This document shows positions 9,298 to 15,742 of a DNA stretch of 64,000 nt, one piece after another (the first letter of the stretch is position 1; every line of letters starts with the position of its first letter). The DNA comes from Parabacteroides distasonis ATCC 8503 (lineage in GTDB: Bacteria > Bacteroidota > Bacteroidia > Bacteroidales > Tannerellaceae): NCBI RefSeq assembly GCF_000012845.1, contig NC_009615.1, forward strand, positions 1,945,501 to 2,009,500, given 5' to 3'. Both the position numbers and the translations under genes were made by a program. The notes under the pieces were generated by a model, which worked only from the letters and a program-made list of their open reading frames with translations, was not told where the DNA came from and ran no database searches.

Positions 9298-10302
9298 CTA
9301 TTTAATAGATCGTTGATGCATCATATAATTCTCTATCAAGGAAGCGACCTCCGTAGGCGGCATCTTCTCGATCAAACGAAGATCACGGCCATTGGGATTT
9401 GCCACCCAATTGTTAGTCCCCTCATCATCTACGACATGAAAGGTTCCTCGCTCTACATCGAAATAAGGCTCATAACCTTTTATAGCGACCAATACCGCCG
9501 TATGATCCCAGCTCATGCGCCCTTCTGGGTCTCCCTCCGCAAAACAAAGGGCATACGCATCTTTTACAGGACTGTTCTCCACGTTCATTTGCACCAGTTT
9601 CTTTCCGGTCAAGATTACGTTCCCGATCTCAAAACCGCTAAAGACAATCTCTGTAGGCCATTCCTCCGCTACGACTTTAGAGGCAGGGACATCGCAATAC
9701 ACATTGAATTCTTTACCTTCCGGAAACAGGCCCGCCATAGAAACCAAACGTTTCACTTTCTTGGCGACTAATTCCTTTCCGGAGAGATCGCTATATTCAT
9801 CAGCTCCCGATTGAAGCAAATCCCTTAAATTAGAGAAGAAACCAATCGTACAAATAACAACGCTGGTATCCGGTTGTTCGCTCAGAATCTTACGATACAC
9901 CTTCAGGGCATCCGGAGCGTCGGAAGTCTTCGCCGTATGATGCGGATAGTTAGCGGGTAACTCGTCAGTCCACTTCGTTTTATGCCAAGTAGTCAAGGAG
10001 GCCCCCGGTTCGCTCTTTGGTGCCCCTACCGGTATGTCCGGACGGTTGAAATAAGTATTCAGCACCTCAATGCAAGGCACCACCCGCTCATCATGGTTGG
10101 AGGAAAGAGTCGCAAGAATATTTACCTGACCGCTATCCGCCAAGGCATGCATCAAGGCCATAGCGCCCACATCATCATAGTCCGGACCTAAATCGGTATC
10201 TAGAATAAGATTTACCGGTTGAGGCTTATCGGTTTGAGAAACATTCCCCTTACAGGAGATAAACAAGGCGAATAAGCCCATCAGAAACAATGATTTCTTC
10301 AT
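9298..10302 (-). CDS. Periplasmic/surface lipoprotein nucleoside hydrolase
   Basis: Predicted to split nucleosides into base and ribose outside the cytoplasm. A lipoprotein signal ends in FISC (Cys17). The calcium- and ribose-binding motif DTDLGPDYDDVGAM follows, with the DxD...DD arrangement seen in secreted nucleoside hydrolases of Bacteroidota. C-terminally, SWDHTAVLVA matches the active-site block that contacts the base/ribose. The frame could begin 42 bases earlier (10344), but that adds a basic, non-signal extension and overlaps the upstream gene; the ATG at 10302 gives a clean lipoprotein signal, so it is chosen. It lies 13 bases after the ADP-ribosylglycohydrolase-like gene, in one operon with ribokinase and a sugar transporter. 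Confidence 0.88.
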   Translation of the reverse strand: MKKSLFLMGLFALFISCKGNVSQTDKPQPVNLILDTDLGPDYDDVGAMALMHALADSGQVNILATLSSNHDERVVPCIEVLNTYFNRPDIPVGAPKSEPGASLTTWHKTKWTDELPANYPHHTAKTSDAPDALKVYRKILSEQPDTSVVICTIGFFSNLRDLLQSGADEYSDLSGKELVAKKVKRLVSMAGLFPEGKEFNVYCDVPASKVVAEEWPTEIVFSGFEIGNVILTGKKLVQMNVENSPVKDAYALCFAEGDPEGRMSWDHTAVLVAIKGYEPYFDVERGTFHVVDDEGTNNWVANPNGRDLRLIEKMPPTEVASLIENYMMHQRSIK

Positions 10303-10315
10303 AATCTTTATAATT

Positions 10316-11872
10316 TTATTGGTGAACAATCTCTTTCGGAGCATCCGAGTAAATCAGTATCTCACCGAAATGTACGGAGACATCATTACGTGGATTTAGC
10401 CATTTAAACGTAGCCGTATGTTTTCCCTTGGGCAGCTGATACTTCCAAAACAGGTCGTTCCTACGAGTCGTATAGGATGCCGGAAGGTTCGCCGTCTCAA
10501 CCAGCTCCCCATCTAGGTACATCTCTACTTTCGCTACGTATTTATCATCTTTAGCGTTCACAAAGCCTTTGAATACGGCGCCTGTTCCCTCAAATGGAAG
10601 TTCTCCTACATCGGACAAATTCTTATTAACCGCCACTTTCTCTATCGGATACATACCCTCGAAAGCCTTCTCGTAACGAACGGCTACAGGTTGCTGGCAT
10701 TTGATCGTCACCTCGTCACCTGAAACGGAACCGCCGTTGCGCTCTATCACTTGCAACGCTTGATCGAAGCCCATTTGGTAAGTCTTATTCAATGAGATGG
10801 TCGTATAGGCAAAATCCATATTCTCCACCTCTCTCAAGTTCTTCATCCAATAATCCGGTATACGGCTATAACCAAGGATTGTTCCTAAGATACCACCCGC
10901 AGAGGCTGGGTTGCAATCCGAATCTTGTCCACAACGGGTAGAGATATCCAATGTCTTATAGAAATCTCCCTCACCATAAAGCAAGCCGATAAGAATGTAT
11001 GCGCTATTGATCACGGCATCGATATTGAACGGAACGAAAACGCCATCCGGACAACCAATATCCGAGCTCCATTTCTTCTCACACTCAAACCAAGTGCGTT
11101 TCCAATCGTCCGGATATTCCTTATGCCAGCGGATCACATCGCTCATACATTTATAATAGGTACTTTGCTCCGGTATCGTCTTTAACGCCTCGGTCACGAT
11201 AAACTCGATATCATCCGAGATAAACGATAACGAATACATCGCCCCGACATACACACCGCCGTACCAACCGTCTCCGTAATTCATGATATGCCCGATCTTA
11301 TCAGAAATCTCGGAAGCCGTATTCGGCATACCCGGCGACATCAGTCCGGCATAGTCCGCCTCGATCTGATAATCCAGATCATCCGCATGAGGGTTATTCA
11401 GCCAATGGCCGGACGCCGGAGGCATGATCCCTTGCAAAATATTATAACGTGCCGACTGGTTAGCATGCCATAACGTATATCCCGCCGTAGCGAACGCCAT
11501 GGCGAATGAGTCCACAGGAGCGTCCAATCCCAACCGGTCAAAGACATCCACGAATGTAAGGTCCATATAAACATCATCGTACAATCCGGGTACATTCTCG
11601 TACCACCACTTGATATATCCGTCCGGCCATACGATCGGTACGTATTCTTGAATCATCGTTCCGTTATATTTGAACTCCGTCGGACCGCCATACGTACAGC
11701 CTATGGTTTGTCCGGCCCAACCTCCCTTAATCTTATCCATCAACTTTTCTTTACTAATCGTAAACTCAGCGGGCACCGTCGTTTGATCCTTTGCCGAGGG
11801 TTGTTGGGAACATGAGGTCACCCCTATAAATAAAGAGACTCCCGCTATCATCGCAAATACTGTTTGTTTCAT
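10316..11872 (-). CDS. ADP-ribosylglycohydrolase-like lipoprotein
   Basis: Likely cleaves an N- or O-glycosidic bond to ribose (ADP-ribose-type or nucleoside-like substrate) in the periplasm. After a lipoprotein signal (VTSC, Cys21), the ARH/DraG fold is recognisable: GGWAGQTIGCTYGG near residue 50, the acidic DDVYMDLTFVDVF near 98, and the C-terminal metal-site block CGQDSDCNPASAGGILG near 327. The DSD arrangement there matches the di-metal site of the family. A beta-rich extension of about 130 residues follows, ending in a carbohydrate-binding-like sandwich. At 518 residues it is longer than plain ARH enzymes (about 300). It sits between ribokinase (22 bases upstream) and nucleoside hydrolase, which points to ribose release as its role. 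The exact substrate is unknown. Confidence 0.85.
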   Translation of the reverse strand: MKQTVFAMIAGVSLFIGVTSCSQQPSAKDQTTVPAEFTISKEKLMDKIKGGWAGQTIGCTYGGPTEFKYNGTMIQEYVPIVWPDGYIKWWYENVPGLYDDVYMDLTFVDVFDRLGLDAPVDSFAMAFATAGYTLWHANQSARYNILQGIMPPASGHWLNNPHADDLDYQIEADYAGLMSPGMPNTASEISDKIGHIMNYGDGWYGGVYVGAMYSLSFISDDIEFIVTEALKTIPEQSTYYKCMSDVIRWHKEYPDDWKRTWFECEKKWSSDIGCPDGVFVPFNIDAVINSAYILIGLLYGEGDFYKTLDISTRCGQDSDCNPASAGGILGTILGYSRIPDYWMKNLREVENMDFAYTTISLNKTYQMGFDQALQVIERNGGSVSGDEVTIKCQQPVAVRYEKAFEGMYPIEKVAVNKNLSDVGELPFEGTGAVFKGFVNAKDDKYVAKVEMYLDGELVETANLPASYTTRRNDLFWKYQLPKGKHTATFKWLNPRNDVSVHFGEILIYSDAPKEIVHQ

Positions 11873-11894
11873 ACTATTAGATTGTTTTTATAGA

Positions 11895-12818
11895 TTAATC
11901 AAAAATATCCACCTCATTCCGATAAGGAGCGGAAGATTGCGCTCCCACACGAGTCACGGAAATGGCGGAAGCTTTGCAAGCGAATCTCACGGCTTCCCTT
12001 AAATCCCGCCCCTCAGCCAAAGCCACCGTTAAAGCGCCGTTGAAAATATCCCCGGCGGCAGTAGTATCAACGGCTTCCACTTTTATCGCAGGAACCATAT
12101 CTACCATGGAATCACAATAGATCAAAGCTCCTTTTGAGCCTAAAGTAACGATTACGTTCTGTACTCCCATCTCCATTATAACTTGCGCAGCCTTCTTCGC
12201 GGAAACCTCATCCGTGATCTTCACGCCAGAGATCATCTCTGCCTCTGTCTCATTCGGGGTAATCATATACAGATGCCGGAGTAACGTAGCCGACAAAGTT
12301 TGAGCTGGAGCCGGATTCAATATTACCCGTTTGTTCTTCTTCGATGCCATCTTAGCGACAAACTCGACAGTATCCATAGGAATCTCCAATTGCATTAAAA
12401 TCAAATCGGCTTTTTCTATCGCCTCTTCCGATTTCGCTAAATCAGAAGGTAATAGATTAGCATTAGCTCCGGAGGCCACCACAATACAGTTTTCAGCATG
12501 AGCATCCACCGTAATCAACGCTACGCCAGATGGATTCTTCGGATCTGAGAAAATATAGGAAGTATCAATCCCCTCTTCCTCAAATAGCTGCTGGGATTGA
12601 TGTCCGAATATATCACTGCCTGTTTTACAAATAAACGAGACCTGTCCCCCTAACCGCGCAACAGCAACCGCTTGATTCGCTCCTTTCCCACCCGGGTTCA
12701 TAAAAAATGTTCCGCCCAATACCGTCTCTCCCGGACGAGGGAGATGATTCGTCTTTATGACCATATCGGTATTGCTACTTCCAACAACCAATATATTATG
12801 ATTCCGTAAGTCTTTCAT
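11895..12818 (-). CDS. rbsK: Ribokinase
   Basis: PfkB-family kinase that phosphorylates ribose to ribose 5-phosphate with ATP in the cytosol. The N-terminus carries the sugar-binding NTDMVI and GGKGANQAVAVARLGG (from residue 43). The C-terminal PfkB signature DTTAAGDIFNGA has the catalytic base at about Asp257, and NPAPA near 165 is also typical. Length (307) is standard. First gene of an operon whose later members free and import ribose; the product can enter the pentose phosphate pathway through the rpiB and tkt genes about 13 kb away. A -7 element at 12915-12922 (minus) lies about 97 bases ahead of the ATG. Confidence 0.93.
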   Translation of the reverse strand: MKDLRNHNILVVGSSNTDMVIKTNHLPRPGETVLGGTFFMNPGGKGANQAVAVARLGGQVSFICKTGSDIFGHQSQQLFEEEGIDTSYIFSDPKNPSGVALITVDAHAENCIVVASGANANLLPSDLAKSEEAIEKADLILMQLEIPMDTVEFVAKMASKKNKRVILNPAPAQTLSATLLRHLYMITPNETEAEMISGVKITDEVSAKKAAQVIMEMGVQNVIVTLGSKGALIYCDSMVDMVPAIKVEAVDTTAAGDIFNGALTVALAEGRDLREAVRFACKASAISVTRVGAQSSAPYRNEVDIFD

Positions 12819-12914
12819 GCTTTTCTCTTATTAATCATTCGTTTAACAAAAATATCATATATTCCGCTTGGTACACCAGATTTCATGTTAATTTAAATTC
12901 ATTCACCGATGTCG

Positions 12915-12922
12915 CAAATATA
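12915..12922 (-). promoter_or_regulatory. -7 promoter element for the ribose-scavenging operon
   Basis: TATATTTG on the minus strand, a full match to TAnnTTTG, in the divergent gap between rbsK and the helical-repeat gene. A TTGA lies about 24 bases upstream, slightly beyond the usual 19-21 spacing. Assignment to rbsK rests on orientation. Confidence 0.5.
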
Positions 12923-12981
12923 AAAAGATCCAAAATATAAAAATCATCAATTAATCTTCATCGTAGATAAACCCAAATCGA

Positions 12982-12989
12982 TATATTTG
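12982..12989 (+). promoter_or_regulatory. -7 promoter element for the divergent helical-repeat gene
   Basis: TATATTTG on the plus strand, 57 bases before the ATG at 13047. The -33 box is not clear. The two -7 boxes of this divergent region are 59 bases apart, close enough for a shared regulator to act on both. Confidence 0.5.
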
Positions 12990-13046
12990 CATCATACAAT
13001 TTCTCATATTCACTATATATCAAACACTTGATAACATCAAAAGTCC

Positions 13047-14567
13047 ATGAATAACACATACATATTATTAATGCTTGTCAACACCTTGACAAAAGCTGAG
13101 AAAAGATATTTCCATCTTTGCGCAAACCTTCAAAACGGTGATAAGGTATACCTCACCCTTTTTAATCTAATAGACGCTAATACGTCTCCCGAACAGCTGT
13201 ATACACGCTTTTGTCAGATTCAAGACGGGAAGAGTTTCGAGACCGCAGTCAAACATTTATATCGGGTACTTCTAGAATGTTTAGTTAGACTAAGAGAAAA
13301 ACAGGATGTCCAAACAAGAATTTTCAATTATATATCAAAGGCTGGCGTATTATTCGAACGAGAAATATTTGATGAAGCTTTCATTGAATTAGATAAAGCA
13401 AAAAAATTAGCGATCACTTATGAAAATGATTCCTTGCTTTTATTGATTCGGAGAACGGAACTGAAATACTTAAGCGCTCTTGATTTTAAAACAATCTCAG
13501 AAAAGCAGCTGGTAAACAAGCAAATGAAAATCAATGAAGTATTAAAATACGCAAGAACCCTTAATCAACATACACAGCTATACGATATTCTTAAACACCG
13601 TTTAATTAACAAAGGCTATATCCGTTCCGACAAACAAAAAGAGGATTTAAACGATCTCGTATTGAGCGAACTCCATTTAATCGCAAACAATTCCTACCAA
13701 GGATTCGAAGCGCAAAAGTTACATTTGCTATTCCAAGCCACTTATTATCTTAACTCCGGCAATTATAAATCGGCTATCCGATATTACCAAGAGCTTATCA
13801 ACTTATTTAACGACAACCAACATTTAATATTAAATCCTCCTATCTACTATTTAAGTGCCATACAAGGTATTTTAGACAGTTTATGTATTGCCGGATTATA
13901 TCATGAAACTCCCTTTTTCCTTTCTAAACTAGAAGAATTAACACAAAATGAGTACTCCACTGAATTCATCTTACATCTGAAAACCTTGATATATATCTAC
14001 AAATCCAATAGCTTGTTACAAGCCGGAAACTTTGAACAGGCCTTAGAGCTAAGGGATAAGCAAGAAAATGAATTACTAAAAAAAGTAACATCATTAGGAC
14101 TTGAGTCTCAATTACGGTTATATCTAAGCTTCGCTGTATTAGGCATGTATACGAAAGATTATGTACAAGCTCGCAAATACATGAAAAAGATATTTAGTTT
14201 GGGAAAGTTATTTTGCGCATTTCCTTCTTACAAGATAGCAAGATTGGTAAATCTTTTACTCCAAGCAGAATTAGGCAATTATGATTTCTTTAAGAACGAA
14301 ATTATTTCCATCAAAAGAAACATCCGCTTCGAGAAACAGACTTATATCACAGAAAAGTTAATATTCAAGTTTATACAGGGCTATCCGCTTCCATCATACG
14401 AGAAAGCTAGAAATAAACGCTGGCTACAATACCAAAAAGACATTCAAAAAATCGAACAAGATAAATATGAACGCCAACTTTTAAAGACATTTGATGTCCT
14501 TGCTTGGATTGAGAGTAAATTAACCCAACGGTCGCTGGCAGATATTTTTGCAGAAAAAGCTCACTGA
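13047..14567 (+). CDS. Hypothetical helical-repeat (TPR-like) cytosolic protein
   Basis: A 506-residue protein without a signal peptide or transmembrane segment. It is almost wholly alpha-helical, with TPR-like helix pairs (for example NSGNYKSAIRYYQELINLF near 235 and LLQAGNFEQALELRDKQENE near 335). The N-terminus, LTKAEKRYFHLCANLQNGDK followed by LFNLIDANTS, is a block found in other Bacteroidota TPR-like proteins of unknown role; no enzyme motif or helix-turn-helix was recognised. It is AT-richer than its neighbours. It is divergent from the ribose operon and separated only by the paired promoters, so a regulatory or scaffold link to that operon is possible but unproven. Confidence 0.7.
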   Translation: MNNTYILLMLVNTLTKAEKRYFHLCANLQNGDKVYLTLFNLIDANTSPEQLYTRFCQIQDGKSFETAVKHLYRVLLECLVRLREKQDVQTRIFNYISKAGVLFEREIFDEAFIELDKAKKLAITYENDSLLLLIRRTELKYLSALDFKTISEKQLVNKQMKINEVLKYARTLNQHTQLYDILKHRLINKGYIRSDKQKEDLNDLVLSELHLIANNSYQGFEAQKLHLLFQATYYLNSGNYKSAIRYYQELINLFNDNQHLILNPPIYYLSAIQGILDSLCIAGLYHETPFFLSKLEELTQNEYSTEFILHLKTLIYIYKSNSLLQAGNFEQALELRDKQENELLKKVTSLGLESQLRLYLSFAVLGMYTKDYVQARKYMKKIFSLGKLFCAFPSYKIARLVNLLLQAELGNYDFFKNEIISIKRNIRFEKQTYITEKLIFKFIQGYPLPSYEKARNKRWLQYQKDIQKIEQDKYERQLLKTFDVLAWIESKLTQRSLADIFAEKAH

Positions 14568-14587
14568 TAGATTAATGCCAGAGCAAG

Positions 14588-14941
14588 TCATGACGTATGT
14601 AAAACCCGGCTTTCCATAATACCACTCATCTGCTGCAACGCCCAATCCACCAAGCCTTGGATATGGGGAATAAGACTTAATCCTCTTTCCGTTAAGCAGT
14701 ATTCTACTCGGGGAGGAACTTCCGCATAGACCTTTCGTTCGATCAGACCATCCGATTCCAACGTGCGCAAGGTTACGGTCAGCATACGTTGCGATACATC
14801 CGCAATGGTTTTATGGATATCACTAAAACGCATGGTACCGTTAGCACTTAAAGTGATAAGCACTAGCATAGACCATTTATCTCCTAGCCGGCTCAATACG
14901 TCTCTTACGGGGCAATTCCCTGTCGGATGAAAGTTTTTCAT
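14588..14941 (-). CDS. HxlR-family winged-helix transcriptional regulator
   Basis: A 117-residue DNA-binding protein with the HxlR layout: N-terminal CPVRDVLSRLGDKWSMLVL with a conserved Cys (Cys10) that in some relatives senses electrophiles or thiol oxidation, the recognition-helix region DVSQRMLTVTLRTLESDGLI, and the wing RKVYAEVPPRVEYCLTERG. Divergent from the DJ-1/PfpI gene with a perfect dyad between them (15039-15061), the common arrangement for a regulator and its target. Its stop faces the stop of the helical-repeat gene 20 bases away. Confidence 0.92.
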   Translation of the reverse strand: MKNFHPTGNCPVRDVLSRLGDKWSMLVLITLSANGTMRFSDIHKTIADVSQRMLTVTLRTLESDGLIERKVYAEVPPRVEYCLTERGLSLIPHIQGLVDWALQQMSGIMESRVLHTS

Positions 14942-15016
14942 TTTTTAACCTTTTCTATTTACTTGAATCTCAACAATGGTTACATCCATGTAAGTTCCTT
15001 ATTTATAAGTGCCTTC

Positions 15017-15047
15017 TTGTTTTCTCTAAAAAAGGGACTTACTTTTA
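15017..15047 (+). promoter_or_regulatory. Predicted promoter of the DJ-1/PfpI gene
   Basis: TTG at 15017-15019, a 20-base spacer, then TACTTTTA at 15040-15047 (one mismatch from TAnnTTTG). The same 12-base string TTACTTTTACAC also occurs ahead of galM at 21481-21492, which supports it as a promoter core. The ATG is 61 bases downstream. The -7 box overlaps the left arm of the candidate HxlR operator. Confidence 0.5.
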
Positions 15048-15061
15048 CACCACAAAAGTAA
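15039..15061. promoter_or_regulatory. Candidate HxlR operator (8-bp perfect dyad)
   Basis: TTACTTTT at 15039-15046 and AAAAGTAA at 15054-15061 are perfect inverted repeats with a 7-base spacer. They cover the -7 box for the plus-strand DJ-1/PfpI gene. They also cover a minus-strand TACTTTTG (15060-15053) that could be the hxlR promoter. A site over both divergent promoters fits an autoregulated HxlR repressor. Binding is inferred. Confidence 0.5.
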
Positions 15062-15107
15062 TAAACTTACGAAAAATAACTATTGTATCACTTAATAATT
15101 TACGATT

Positions 15108-15638
15108 ATGGCAAAGAAAGTAGCAGTTTTAGCGGTAAATCCAGTAAATGGATTTGGTTTGTTCCAATATTTGGAATCATTTTTCGAGAATGGCATTACT
15201 TATAAAGTATATGCGGTTGCCGATTCAAAAGAGATCAAAACGAACTCTGGCATAGCTTTGACAGTAGACGATGTGATCGCTAATTTAAAAGGGCATGAAG
15301 ATGAATACGACGCAATGGTATTCGCTTGTGGCGATGCGGTTCCTGTTTTCCAGCAGAACGCTAGCAAACAATACAATATCGATCTAATGGATGTGATTAA
15401 GAATTTCGGGGAAAAGGGTAAAATTATGATTGGACATTGCGCTGCCGCTATGCTCTTCGACTTCACCGGAATCACGGAAGGAAAGACGCTAGCGGTACAT
15501 CCGTTGGCTAAGCCTGCCATTAGCAAAGGACAAACAACAGATGAGGATTCCGTAGTCGATGGCAATTTCTTTACAGCGAAAGAAGAACATTATATCTGTA
15601 CTATGATGCCTCAAGTTTTGGAGGCCTTGAAGAAATAA
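15108..15638 (+). CDS. DJ-1/PfpI family protein
   Basis: Class-I-glutamine-amidotransferase-like protein of 176 residues. The nucleophile elbow GHCAAAMLF places the reactive cysteine at about Cys111, preceded by KIMI as the beta strand. MVFACGDAVPVFQQN near 70 is the other conserved pocket loop. Relatives act as chaperones, deglycases or glyoxalase-like enzymes in carbonyl or oxidative stress; the exact reaction cannot be read. Divergence from an HxlR regulator with a conserved cysteine fits a redox or electrophile response. Cytosolic, no signal peptide. Followed directly by the composite repeat at 15645. Confidence 0.85.
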   Translation: MAKKVAVLAVNPVNGFGLFQYLESFFENGITYKVYAVADSKEIKTNSGIALTVDDVIANLKGHEDEYDAMVFACGDAVPVFQQNASKQYNIDLMDVIKNFGEKGKIMIGHCAAAMLFDFTGITEGKTLAVHPLAKPAISKGQTTDEDSVVDGNFFTAKEEHYICTMMPQVLEALKK

Positions 15639-15644
15639 GTTCTA

Positions 15645-15740
15645 AGTATCTTAGCTTCATCAGCAAAGTATCTTAAGTTCGTCGGCAAAGTAACCTAAGA
15701 TACTTTGCCGATGAAGTTAACTTCGTTGCCGATGTAAGTT
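15645..15740. repeat. Composite intergenic repeat, 22-bp direct units then inverted units
   Basis: Lies between convergent genes. Two 22-bp direct units (15645-15666 and 15667-15688, 18 of 22 identical) are followed by a partial third (15689-15704). The pattern then turns round: 15705-15725 and 15726-15740 are related units in the opposite orientation, each starting TTGCCGATG. GAAGTTAACTTC near 15713-15724 is a perfect 12-base palindrome. The block begins 6 bases after the DJ-1/PfpI stop and ends at the stop of the permease gene. No target-site duplication or coding function was seen. Confidence 0.7.
15682..15711. terminator. Hairpin between convergent genes (bidirectional terminator-like)
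   Basis: TCGGCAAAGTA (15682-15692) pairs perfectly with TACTTTGCCGA (15701-15711) across an 8-base loop. It lies inside the composite repeat between the DJ-1/PfpI gene and the permease gene. No long U-run follows on either strand, so it may stop or protect RNA ends rather than act as a classical intrinsic terminator. Confidence 0.45.
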
Positions 15741-15742
15741 GC

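Noticed and set aside
15645-15740. CRISPR array
   Set aside because: Units of 21-22 bp abut without unique spacers, invert halfway, and no cas genes are present. The same holds for the elements at 18660, 43113 and 58117.
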